Shown here piece by piece: positions 6,881 to 14,017 of a stretch of DNA of 25,725 bases. Under the pieces are notes generated by a model. The model made no database searches. It saw only the letters and a list, made by a program, of their open reading frames with translations, and was not told where the DNA came from. Origin of the DNA: an uncultured Campylobacter sp. (lineage in GTDB: Bacteria; Campylobacterota; Campylobacteria; Campylobacterales; Campylobacteraceae). The stretch covers positions 1 through 25,725 of the forward strand of contig NZ_CAJPMA010000013.1 of the NCBI RefSeq assembly GCF_905371695.1, given 5' to 3'. Both the position numbers and the translations under genes were made by a program. Within the stretch, counting starts at the first letter, position 1; every line of letters begins with the position of its first letter.

Positions 6881-7228
6881 ATGAAAAATGAAAAATCCGC
6901 CGATAAGCGCGGCTTTTGGCTTATAGTAGCCGCCGTTTTTAGCTCTTTGGCCGCGACGCTGTGCTGTTTGCCCGCGCTTTTATTTTTGATCTTCGGCGCG
7001 TCGTTTTCGTTTCTTTCTTGGGCGGACGCGCTTAGCGATTTTCGCGGCGTTTTTTCGGCGTTTGGGGTCGCGTGCTTTGCGGCCTCGGCGTTTTTTGCGT
7101 TTAGACCCGCAAAATCTTGCGATATCGGCCACGCGCGTAAAAAGCGGATCTTAATTTACGTTTTGCTAGCGATTTTGCTTGGGTTTTTACTGTTTTATCC
7201 TGAAATTTTAGGGAGTTTTTATGCGTAA
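6881..7228 (+). CDS. merT: MerT-like metal transport membrane protein
   Basis: A 115-residue inner-membrane protein with three hydrophobic helices, at about 13-45, 57-73 and 89-108. It resembles mercuric transport protein MerT: ATLCCLPALLFLIFG places the vicinal Cys28-Cys29 in the first helix, followed by a short soluble loop and a second helix. MerT normally has a second cysteine pair in the cytoplasmic loop; here only Cys80 (KSCDIGH) is present, so ion transfer may differ. No merR or merA is nearby, so mercury resistance in the classical sense is unlikely; a copper, nickel or other soft-metal role is possible. It starts eight bases after the transglutaminase stop, with a weak ribosome site, and overlaps merP by eight bases. 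Confidence 0.7.
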   Translation: MKNEKSADKRGFWLIVAAVFSSLAATLCCLPALLFLIFGASFSFLSWADALSDFRGVFSAFGVACFAASAFFAFRPAKSCDIGHARKKRILIYVLLAILLGFLLFYPEILGSFYA

Positions 7229-7484
7229 AATTTTGTGTATTTTCCTGCTTTGCGTCGGCGCGCTTGCAGATAGGACGGTCGAAATTTACGTGGAGAAGAT
7301 TCATTGTCCGCTTTGCACCGCTATCGTGCGAAAGGCGCTGCTAGGCGTTGAGGGCGTAAAAAGCGCGAAGGTTACGCAAAGCTCTAAAACCGCAGTCGTC
7401 GTAGCAAGCGACGAAGTAAGCGAGAGCGCGCTGCTTAAAGCGTTGGAAGCTACGAGCTATACGGGAGTCGTAAAAAAGCCTTAA
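7221..7484 (+). CDS. merP: MerP-like periplasmic heavy-metal-associated protein
   Basis: An 87-residue protein with a signal peptide (residues 1-16, ending GALA) and a mature heavy-metal-associated domain of about 70 residues. The metal motif is KIHCPLC with Cys29 and Cys32, a variant of the GMTCxxC loop with His28 next to it. LLGVEGVKSAKV and KTAVVVASDE match the remaining strands of the fold. By family knowledge MerP binds a soft metal ion in the periplasm and hands it to MerT. The overlap with the MerT-like gene and GGGAG at 7211-7215 as ribosome site indicate coupled expression. The bound metal cannot be told from sequence. Confidence 0.78.
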   Translation: MRKILCIFLLCVGALADRTVEIYVEKIHCPLCTAIVRKALLGVEGVKSAKVTQSSKTAVVVASDEVSESALLKALEATSYTGVVKKP

Positions 7485-7538
7485 ATTTTTAAAAATAGAT
7501 TTTACGTCTTGCCGCGAAATCTCTGCGCCAAAATTCGT

Positions 7539-7544
7539 TATAAT
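7539..7544 (+). promoter_or_regulatory. -10 box of pepD
   Basis: A perfect TATAAT stands 26 bases before the pepD start, with AAAGGA at about 7558-7563 as ribosome site. The 85-base gap after merP and this box suggest that pepD has its own promoter. Confidence 0.55.
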
Positions 7545-7569
7545 TTTTCAAAAATTTAAAGGAATATTT

Positions 7570-8934
7570 ATGCAAAAAGGTAAAATTTTAAACTATTTTA
7601 AGCGGTTGTGCGAGATACCGCATTGCAGCTTCGAGACGGACGAGATGACGCTATTTCTGGCGGATTTCGCGCGAAATTCGGGCTGCGATACGCGCGTAGA
7701 CGCCGCGGGCAACATACGCGCGGTCAAAGGCTCGCCTAAAATTTGCCTGCAAGCGCACTACGATATGGTCTGCATGGGCGAAGCGCCGCGAGTGCGGGCG
7801 TATCTGGACGAGCAAGGGTTTTTGCGCGCGCATAATTCGTCTTTGGGCGCGGATAACGGTATCGGCGCGGCGATCGCTATGAGCGCGCTTGAAGAGTTTG
7901 AAAATATCGAGTGCCTTTTTACTAATAACGAAGAGGTCGGAATGCTCGGCGCGGAGGGCTTTGCGGGCGATCTGGCCGCCAAATACCTGCTAAATTTAGA
8001 CAGTGAGGACGAAAACGAGGTAATAGTAGGCTGTGCGGGCGGCGTAAATATTTTCGCTAAAATTTCAAGCGAGCGCGTAAAATGTGACGAGAGCGCGCTT
8101 TACGAGGTTAAGATAAGCGGTCTTTGCGGAGGGCATTCGGGCGTCGAAATTCACAAAAATATCCCTAACGCGATTAAAATTTTAGCGCGTTTTATCGCGC
8201 AAAGCGGCGCGCGGTTAGCCGATATTAGCGGCGGCGAGCGCAGCAACTCCATCCCTGCAAACGCCCGAGCGTCGGTACTCTTAGACGAAAATTTAGCCGA
8301 GCGAAATTTTATCCGCGCGGCTAGCGAAATTTTTGGCGTAAATTTGACGTTTAACGGCGCGGGCTCGGCGCAAGCTGAAATTTTAGGCGGACTTTTAAGC
8401 GTTAAAAAACGAGGGCGCGCGAATGAAATTTTAGCAAACGGCGAACGAATTTTATCGCTTATTAACTCCTTCGCGCAAGGCGTGCGCGCTTACGACGCGA
8501 GCGTAAATAGCGTGCTTGACAGCATTAATCTTTCTATTTTAAAATGCGGCGAGGACGGCGCGGAGGTAGAGTTTTTCGCGCGTTCGATGAGCGAGAGCGG
8601 GCTTGAAAGGTTGGAATTTGAGACCGTAAATTTAGCGCGCGCTTTGGGATTTAGTGCGCGTTTGCAAGATCGCAGCGCGCCTTGGACGCCCGCAATCGGG
8701 GAGTTTGCGCGAGAGGTGGCAAGCGAGCTTGCGCGAATAAATCCGAACGTTAAAATTTCAGCTATCCACGCGGGGCTTGAATGCGGCGTGTTGCTACAAA
8801 AGCAGCCTGATTTACAAGCTTGCTCGATAGGGCCTAATATCTTTTCGCCTCACTCGGTAAACGAGCGTTGCGAGGCGGCGTCGGTAGAGAGAATAGCAAA
8901 GGCGGTACGGGCGATTTGCGCGAAATTTCAGTGA
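7570..8934 (+). CDS. pepD: aminoacyl-histidine dipeptidase PepD (M20C family)
   Basis: A 454-residue cytoplasmic metallopeptidase that by family knowledge cleaves Xaa-His and related dipeptides. Conserved metal and catalytic residues are visible: His63 and Asp65 in QAHYDMV, Asp95 in SLGADNGIG (bridging), Glu121-Glu122 in NNEEVGMLGA, Asp144 in NLDSEDE, and a C-terminal His in SPHSVNERCE. The dimerisation or lid domain begins near GGHSGVEIHK (about 192-201). Its length is slightly below E. coli PepD (485). It has its own TATAAT and ribosome site and ends at a convergent hairpin shared with nth. No secretion signal is present. Confidence 0.9.
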   Translation: MQKGKILNYFKRLCEIPHCSFETDEMTLFLADFARNSGCDTRVDAAGNIRAVKGSPKICLQAHYDMVCMGEAPRVRAYLDEQGFLRAHNSSLGADNGIGAAIAMSALEEFENIECLFTNNEEVGMLGAEGFAGDLAAKYLLNLDSEDENEVIVGCAGGVNIFAKISSERVKCDESALYEVKISGLCGGHSGVEIHKNIPNAIKILARFIAQSGARLADISGGERSNSIPANARASVLLDENLAERNFIRAASEIFGVNLTFNGAGSAQAEILGGLLSVKKRGRANEILANGERILSLINSFAQGVRAYDASVNSVLDSINLSILKCGEDGAEVEFFARSMSESGLERLEFETVNLARALGFSARLQDRSAPWTPAIGEFAREVASELARINPNVKISAIHAGLECGVLLQKQPDLQACSIGPNIFSPHSVNERCEAASVERIAKAVRAICAKFQ

Positions 8935-8956
8935 TTTTTATGCGTTTTGCATTTTT

Positions 8957-9004
8957 AAAGCGCCACTTAAAAGCCGCGGACGTAACGCGGCAAGGCGCGC
9001 TTTT
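8957..9004. terminator. convergent hairpin between pepD and nth
   Basis: The inner stem GCCGCG (8973-8978) pairs with CGCGGC (8986-8991) around a seven-base loop. Outside it AAAGCGCC (8957-8964) can pair imperfectly with GGCGCGCTTT, followed by TTTT on the plus side; the A-run on the left gives T residues on the minus transcript. It lies between two convergent genes and could stop both. Confidence 0.6.
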
Positions 9005-9006
9005 AA

Positions 9007-9636
9007 TTAAATTTTATCCTTGCTTTTACATAAATCGTATAAAAAGCACTCTTTGCAAAGCGGCTTTTGCGCCTTACAGACGTAGCGGCCGAAAAGCACC
9101 ATCGCTTGATGCAGCCTGTCTAGCCGCGTCTTAAAAGCGGCGGTTAGGTCGCGCTCGGTAAGCTCGGGCGTCTTTGCCTCGCTTAGATCAAGTCTATGCG
9201 CGACGCGAAATACGTGCGTATCTACCGCCATTACGTTTGCGCCCGTAGCCTCTAAAAGCACGACGTGCGCGGTCTTTTGCCCGACGCCGGCGAGCGATTT
9301 TAGCTTCTCCTCGTCAAGAGGAATTTCTCCGCCGAAATTCTGCACGACGCTCTTTGCCATTTTTATTAAATTTTGGGCTTTATTGTTAAAAAAACTGCAA
9401 GTATTTATCAAAATTTTTACGCTCGCCAAGTTCGCGTCCGCCATCGCTCGCACGTCTGGATAGGCCTCAAAAAGCGCGGGCGTTATTAAATTTACGCGCT
9501 TGTCGGTACACTGTGCCGAGAGCATCACGCATACGATCAGCTCGTATAAATTTCTAAATTTTAATTCGCTTTTAGCGTCCTTAAATTCGCACAAAAAACG
9601 CTTTTTAATCTCTAAAATATCTTTTTTCGTCCTCAT
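9007..9636 (-). CDS. nth: endonuclease III (base excision repair DNA glycosylase/AP lyase)
   Basis: A 209-residue enzyme that removes oxidised pyrimidines from DNA and nicks abasic sites. The helix-hairpin-helix LAGVGQKTA spans 115-123 with catalytic Lys121, and the catalytic Asp139 is in AVDTHVFRV. The four-cysteine [4Fe-4S] loop is Cys187-x6-Cys194-x2-Cys197-x5-Cys203, intact. Its length matches E. coli Nth (211). The ATG at 9636 aligns with the E. coli N terminus but has no Shine-Dalgarno sequence before it; a -10-like TAAAAT ends only about seven bases upstream. It is divergent from peb4, as in C. jejuni (Cj0595c/Cj0596). Confidence 0.95.
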   Translation of the reverse strand: MRTKKDILEIKKRFLCEFKDAKSELKFRNLYELIVCVMLSAQCTDKRVNLITPALFEAYPDVRAMADANLASVKILINTCSFFNNKAQNLIKMAKSVVQNFGGEIPLDEEKLKSLAGVGQKTAHVVLLEATGANVMAVDTHVFRVAHRLDLSEAKTPELTERDLTAAFKTRLDRLHQAMVLFGRYVCKAQKPLCKECFLYDLCKSKDKI

Positions 9637-9642
9637 GGCGCG

Positions 9643-9648
9643 ATTTTA
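9643..9648 (-). promoter_or_regulatory. -10-like box that would give a leaderless nth transcript
   Basis: On the minus strand TATGCTAAAAT ends at 9643, and the ATG of nth is at 9636-9634. Transcription would start at or next to the A of the ATG. The lack of a Shine-Dalgarno sequence fits. An upstream alternative promoter in the A/T-rich gap is not excluded. Confidence 0.4.
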
Positions 9649-9681
9649 GCATAATTAACGAAAAGTAACGGCATTATTTGG

Positions 9682-9687
9682 TATAAT
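9682..9687 (+). promoter_or_regulatory. -10 box of the peb4-to-hisD operon
   Basis: A perfect TATAAT, preceded by TTTGG and 36 bases before the peb4 ATG, with AAGGA at 9708-9712 as ribosome site. The next five genes follow with gaps of 10 bases or fewer, or with overlaps, so it may drive a transcript to 16226. Confidence 0.6.
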
Positions 9688-9717
9688 TGCCCTGCAAATT
9701 TTCACAAAAGGATATTT

Positions 9718-10536
9718 ATGAAGAAATTTTTATTTCCGACAGTTTTAAGTTTGGCTGCGGCTATTAGCCTAAATGCGGCGGTAGTCGCGACCGTAGACGG
9801 AGAAAATATCGAGGATAGCGACGTAGAGGCGCTCGTAAGCGTAGCCGCTCCTAATCTGGACGCGTCTAAAATGCCTGCGGATATGAAAAAAAACGTCATT
9901 AACGATTTGATTAACCGTAAGCTTTTGGTAAAAGAAGCCAAGGCCAGCGGCATAGAAAAAGAAGAGGAATTTACCAAAGCTATGCAAGCCGTCCGCGACA
10001 ATGTAGCGCTTGATTTATACATGAAAAAGATATACGACGGTATTAAAGTAACCGACGCCGAGTTAAAAGCGTTTTACGATAAAAATAAAGATAGATTTAA
10101 CCAGCCTGCCGCTGCAAAAGCTAGCCATATTTTAGTCGAAAACGAAAAAGACGCGAACGACATAATCGCGCAGCTTAAAAACCTAAAAGGCGACGCTTTA
10201 GCTGCGAAATTCGCAGAGATTGCGAAAGCTAAATCTATCGATAAGGGCTCTGCCGCAAACGGAGGCGAACTGGGATGGTTCGGTCAAACTCAAATGGTAA
10301 AACCTTTCGGCGACGCGGTATTTGCGATGAGTAAAGGCGAAGTGTCTAAAAAACCGGTTAAATCGAATTTCGGCTACCACGTAATCTTAAAAGAGGACTC
10401 AAAAGCCGCCGGTTTAGTGCCTTTTGATCAAGTAAAACCTCAAATCGAAAACGCCGTAAAAATGGAAAAATTCCAAGCTAGCGTTAAACAAAAAGGCGAT
10501 GCGCTTCGCTCAAAAGCAAAAATCGAATACAAATAA
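9718..10536 (+). CDS. peb4: periplasmic peptidyl-prolyl isomerase / chaperone PEB4 (Cbf2)
   Basis: A 272-residue SurA-like protein with a signal peptide of about 20 residues (MKKFLFPTVL... ending LNA). A helical chaperone region follows at about 25-125 (INDLINRKLLVKEA), and a parvulin-type rotamase domain at about 134-228 with KASHILVE, GGELGWFGQ, MVKPFGDAVFAM and FGYHVILKE, the usual signature blocks. The C-terminal tail is helical. In C. jejuni PEB4 (Cj0596) is a periplasmic foldase for outer-membrane proteins and affects adhesion; length and gene order (nth-peb4-fba) match. Start and ribosome site are clear. It is the first gene of a long operon. Confidence 0.93.
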   Translation: MKKFLFPTVLSLAAAISLNAAVVATVDGENIEDSDVEALVSVAAPNLDASKMPADMKKNVINDLINRKLLVKEAKASGIEKEEEFTKAMQAVRDNVALDLYMKKIYDGIKVTDAELKAFYDKNKDRFNQPAAAKASHILVENEKDANDIIAQLKNLKGDALAAKFAEIAKAKSIDKGSAANGGELGWFGQTQMVKPFGDAVFAMSKGEVSKKPVKSNFGYHVILKEDSKAAGLVPFDQVKPQIENAVKMEKFQASVKQKGDALRSKAKIEYK

Positions 10537-10546
10537 AGGATAAAAA

Positions 10547-11611
10547 ATGGGCGTTTTAGACGTTGTAAAAGCGGGGGTTTTAGTCGGCGATGACGTAAGT
10601 AAGCTTTACGCGCACGCCAAAGAGCAAGGGTTTGCTATCCCTGCGGTAAACGTAGTCGGCAGCCACTCGGTAAATGCCGTCTTGGAAGCCGCAAAAACGG
10701 CTAATTCGCCAGTTATTATTCAGTTTAGCAACGGCGGAGCGGGTTTTTACGCCGGTAAGGCGTGCGAAAACGCGGACGTCCTCGGAGCTATCGCGGGCGC
10801 GCAGCACGTGCATCTGCTAGCGCAGGCTTACGGCGTGCCAGTCGTGCTTCATACCGACCACGCCGCTAGAAAACTGCTGCCTTGGATCGACGGGCTAATT
10901 AAGGCTAGCCGCGAATACAAAAAAGCTCATGGTAAACCGCTTTTTAGCTCGCACATGCTTGATCTTAGCGAAGAGAGCCTCAATGAAAATTTAAGCACCT
11001 GCGAGAAGTATTTAGCAGAGCTTAGCGAGCTTGGCATTAGCTTGGAAATCGAGCTCGGCGTAACGGGCGGCGAAGAAGACGGTGTAGATAACACGAGCGT
11101 CGATAATGCGCTGCTTTACACCCAGCCCGAAGACGTCGCGCAAGCGTATGAAAGGCTTTTAAAAATCAGCGATAAATTTAGCATCGCGGCGAGTTTTGGC
11201 AACGTCCACGGCGTGTACAAGCCCGGTAACGTCGTGCTTTGCCCCGAAATTTTAAAGAATTCCCAAGCATACGTTGCCGATAAATTTAACACCGCTTCGA
11301 GCAAGCCCGTAAATTTCGTCTTTCACGGCGGTAGCGGTAGCGAGCTAAAAGATATCAAAGACGCCGTCAGCTACGGCGTGGTAAAGATGAATATCGACAC
11401 GGATACGCAGTGGGCGTTTTGGGACGGCGTGCGCGGCTACGAGGCGAAAAATCGCGCCTATTTGCAAGGTCAGATCGGCAATCCCGAGGGTGAGGATAAG
11501 CCGAATAAAAAATACTACGACCCGCGTAAATTTTTGCGCGCGGGCGAGGAAAGTATGGTTAAGCGCCTGCTTACGGCGTTTAGCGATCTAAACTGCATAA
11601 ATAGGAACTAA
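10547..11611 (+). CDS. fba: class II fructose-bisphosphate aldolase
   Basis: A 354-residue zinc aldolase that interconverts fructose-1,6-bisphosphate and the triose phosphates; in Campylobacter, which generally lacks phosphofructokinase, it serves mainly gluconeogenesis. Visible residues: catalytic Asp104 and zinc ligand His105 in LHTDHAA, Glu169 in EIELGVTGG, zinc ligand His221 in NVHGVYKPGN, and zinc/phosphate-site His260 in FVFHGGSGS. Its length matches E. coli FbaA (359). AAAGGAT precedes the ATG; it follows peb4 by ten bases and precedes the MotA-like gene by five, as in the C. jejuni Cj0596-Cj0598 order. Confidence 0.96.
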   Translation: MGVLDVVKAGVLVGDDVSKLYAHAKEQGFAIPAVNVVGSHSVNAVLEAAKTANSPVIIQFSNGGAGFYAGKACENADVLGAIAGAQHVHLLAQAYGVPVVLHTDHAARKLLPWIDGLIKASREYKKAHGKPLFSSHMLDLSEESLNENLSTCEKYLAELSELGISLEIELGVTGGEEDGVDNTSVDNALLYTQPEDVAQAYERLLKISDKFSIAASFGNVHGVYKPGNVVLCPEILKNSQAYVADKFNTASSKPVNFVFHGGSGSELKDIKDAVSYGVVKMNIDTDTQWAFWDGVRGYEAKNRAYLQGQIGNPEGEDKPNKKYYDPRKFLRAGEESMVKRLLTAFSDLNCINRN

Positions 11612-11616
11612 TCCTA

Positions 11617-12942
11617 ATGCAAAATCAAACCGATTTTAGCGACCTGGCCTTGCCTAAAAGGCAGGCGGGCCGCAGTATTTTTGCCTTTTCTAAAATCATC
11701 TTTTTTCCCGTTATTATCTACGTTTTTGCGCTGTTAGGATTTACGGGCGCTATAAATTTTAACGTCGAGCTTCATACGATTTTGATGATGGGCGTTATTT
11801 TGGCGGTTGCGCTAGTTTTTACGCGACATAGCGCTGAACTTGCCTATAATTTATTCGTCTCGCGCGGCGAAGATTTCAGAGCTAGCCTTAAAAAATTTAT
11901 CGTCGCTAATTTACTCGAATTTGGCGGCGTTAAAAAATCAAGCGCTAAATTCGAGGAGTTTTTAGACGGCTACGCAAGAGATTTTAGAAACGACAACCTA
12001 GCCGGTATAGGCGCGGCTGTATTTCCGATGCTTGGAATTTTAGGTACTTTTATAAGTATCGCTATTTCGATGCCCTCTTTTAGCTCGGATACTTCAAGCG
12101 AACTGGAAAAAGAGATCGGAATTTTGCTAAACGGCGTAGGAACGGCATTTTACGTTTCGATATACGGAATTTTTCTCGCGCTTTGGTGGATGTTTTTCGA
12201 AAAGATCGGAGCAAGCAAATTCGAGCGGTTCGCAAGCGAACAAAAAGAGCTTAGCAAGCAGTTTTTCTGGCAGGAAAACGAACTGCAACTAAAATATATG
12301 AGCGTTGGCGCGGCGCATTTTAAAAGTGCGGAGGTAATGTTTGCCGCAGTGACCGCAGACGGATATTTGCAAAATTTACAAGACACCGTCGACACGAAAT
12401 TTAGCGCTTACAAAGAACTGCAAGAACTTGAAAGCCAAATACTAGGCGAAGCTAAGGAAAGCCTAAAAGATAATATCAAGCTATTAGAAAGCGCTGCGAG
12501 CAGGCAGGATGAATTTGTTAAAATTCACTCCGAAATTTTAAAATCTATCATAAATTTTAACGCCGCGCTAAACGAGGTCGAGCTAAAATTTTCCGGCGAA
12601 TACGCGAGATTAAACGATCTAATAAGTAAAAGAGCCGATACGCTGGAAAATAGCGCTATAAAATTCGAGCGAGGACTAGCGAGCTTGGACGCTAGCCTAA
12701 AAGAATTCGGCTCGCGGCTTATGAGCGAGCAAAATGCCGCGATGGACGCGTTTAAGACGAGCTTATTCGAGGGCGCAAACGCCTTTAAAAATGCCTATGA
12801 GCAAGAGGTTAGAGCGAGTGCGGACGACGAGCGCGACGAGCTGATAGCCGAGCTTAAAAAAAATATAAGCGAAATCGACAAAGAGGCTAGTCGGATTATT
12901 AAAAAGATCGAAAACACGAGCCTGATCGATGAAAATAGATAA
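11617..12942 (+). CDS. MotA/TolQ/ExbB-family proton-channel protein with coiled-coil tail (Cj0598-like)
   Basis: A 441-residue inner-membrane protein. Hydrophobic helices lie at about 25-45, 54-70, 130-152 and 175-197. The last two with AAVFPMLGILGTFISI and GVGTAFYVSIYGIFLALWW are the proton-pore pair of the MotA/TolQ/ExbB superfamily, with Pro137 in the expected place. A small cytoplasmic domain lies between helices two and three. Residues 200-441 form a long charged helical tail, probably coiled coil, far beyond ordinary ExbB or TolQ. It overlaps the MotB-like gene by 14 bases. The pair is not the flagellar stator: the torque-loop sequence and context differ. In C. jejuni the neighbours of fba (Cj0598-Cj0599) are of this type. 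The function is unknown; a force-generating or energy-coupling role is inferred. Confidence 0.8.
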   Translation: MQNQTDFSDLALPKRQAGRSIFAFSKIIFFPVIIYVFALLGFTGAINFNVELHTILMMGVILAVALVFTRHSAELAYNLFVSRGEDFRASLKKFIVANLLEFGGVKKSSAKFEEFLDGYARDFRNDNLAGIGAAVFPMLGILGTFISIAISMPSFSSDTSSELEKEIGILLNGVGTAFYVSIYGIFLALWWMFFEKIGASKFERFASEQKELSKQFFWQENELQLKYMSVGAAHFKSAEVMFAAVTADGYLQNLQDTVDTKFSAYKELQELESQILGEAKESLKDNIKLLESAASRQDEFVKIHSEILKSIINFNAALNEVELKFSGEYARLNDLISKRADTLENSAIKFERGLASLDASLKEFGSRLMSEQNAAMDAFKTSLFEGANAFKNAYEQEVRASADDERDELIAELKKNISEIDKEASRIIKKIENTSLIDENR

Positions 12943-14017
12943 AAATAGCCCCGAGTCTTCGACCTTTTGGGTGTCGTATGCGGACTTGATGGCGGGGTTG
13001 CTTTTCGTATTTATGCTTTTAATCGGCGCTATCGTCGTAAAATACGTTCTTTCGCAAAATACGCTAGAAAGTAAAGAACGAGCCGTAGTCGCCGCGCTTG
13101 CTAGCTTGCAGGACGAGAAGAGCAAAAACGCGCTTTTGGACAAACTAAATTTCGCTCTAAAAGACGAGCTTGCAAAGCTGGGAGAGCAGAATTTGGAGCT
13201 TAAAAAATCAAACGATATTTTCGTGGTCGAGATTGACGCGCTAAAAGATCAAATTTCAAAGCTGCTAGCGGAAAATTCCGATTTAAACGCTTCAAACGTC
13301 GAGCTTAACGCGACTGCGCTAAATTTAAACGCTCAAACGATAATTTTAAACGAGAGATTAAGCGAAGCCGAAAAAAACGCTAGCGAGCAAAACGCGAGCA
13401 ACGAGAAAAGCTTAGCCAAAATCGCGTTTTTATTAGAGCAAATGAGCGCGCAAGACGTCCGATATAACGCGCTTTTACGCGATCTAAACGTTACGCGCGA
13501 CCGCATTAAAAATTTAACCGGCATTCGCGTAAAAGTAATCTCCGAGCTTAAAGAAAAACTAGGCGGCTCAATCGCTATCGATCCGAATTCTGGCGCGCTA
13601 AAACTAAGCTCGTCGGTGCTGTTTGACAAAGGCAAAGCCGAGCTTAAAGAAGAGGCCAAAGAGACCTTAAAAGCTACGCTGCAAAAATATTTTTCGGTAC
13701 TTCTGGATGATGAAAAGGTAAGGCAAAATATCGATCAAATCATGATCGAGGGTTTTACCGACAGCGACGGCAGCTATCTTTACAATCTCGAACTCTCCCA
13801 GCGCAGAGCGTACGCGGTGATGGATTTTATAAATTCTTTTAACGACGACGAGCGGCTTAGAAAGCGTCTGATCGCTAGCGGGCGAAGCTTTAACGAACTT
13901 ATTATGAAAGACGGCGTAGAGGACAAAGACGCGTCGCGCAGGATCGAGATAAAATTTAGCATTTCGAATAAAGAAGCGATTAACGAAATCGAAAAATTTT
14001 TGGAATTAAAGCAATGA
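12929..14017 (+). CDS. MotB-like stator subunit with OmpA peptidoglycan-binding domain (Cj0599-like)
   Basis: A 362-residue protein with a short cytoplasmic start, one membrane helix at about 18-41 carrying Asp19 in VSYADLMAGLL (the proton-binding Asp position of MotB), an unusually long helical, probably coiled-coil linker at about 45-200 rich in Asn, Leu and Glu, and a C-terminal OmpA domain at about 205-350. In the domain, VLFDKGKAEL, EGFTDSDGS, NLELSQRRA and ASRRIEI are the strands and peptidoglycan contacts (Asp278 or 280, Arg292/293). Its linker is longer than in flagellar MotB. The start overlaps the MotA-like gene by 14 bases and the end overlaps the PLP enzyme by four. It would form a 5:2-type ion-driven motor with the upstream product; the target is unknown. 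Confidence 0.82.
   Translation: MKIDKNSPESSTFWVSYADLMAGLLFVFMLLIGAIVVKYVLSQNTLESKERAVVAALASLQDEKSKNALLDKLNFALKDELAKLGEQNLELKKSNDIFVVEIDALKDQISKLLAENSDLNASNVELNATALNLNAQTIILNERLSEAEKNASEQNASNEKSLAKIAFLLEQMSAQDVRYNALLRDLNVTRDRIKNLTGIRVKVISELKEKLGGSIAIDPNSGALKLSSSVLFDKGKAELKEEAKETLKATLQKYFSVLLDDEKVRQNIDQIMIEGFTDSDGSYLYNLELSQRRAYAVMDFINSFNDDERLRKRLIASGRSFNELIMKDGVEDKDASRRIEIKFSISNKEAINEIEKFLELKQ

Noticed and set aside
6881..7484. Mercury resistance operon
   Set aside because: Only MerT-like and MerP-like genes are present; no merR or merA, and a cysteine of the second MerT pair is missing.
9702..10022. Minus-strand frame over peb4
   Set aside because: Ser/Ala/Leu-rich shadow of the PEB4 coding strand with no start context.
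11617..14017. Zorya type defence system (ZorAB)
   Set aside because: Domain layout is similar, but no zorC, zorD or zorE-type gene is adjacent, flanks are fba and a PLP enzyme, and the pair matches the Cj0598-Cj0599 neighbourhood of Campylobacter genomes.
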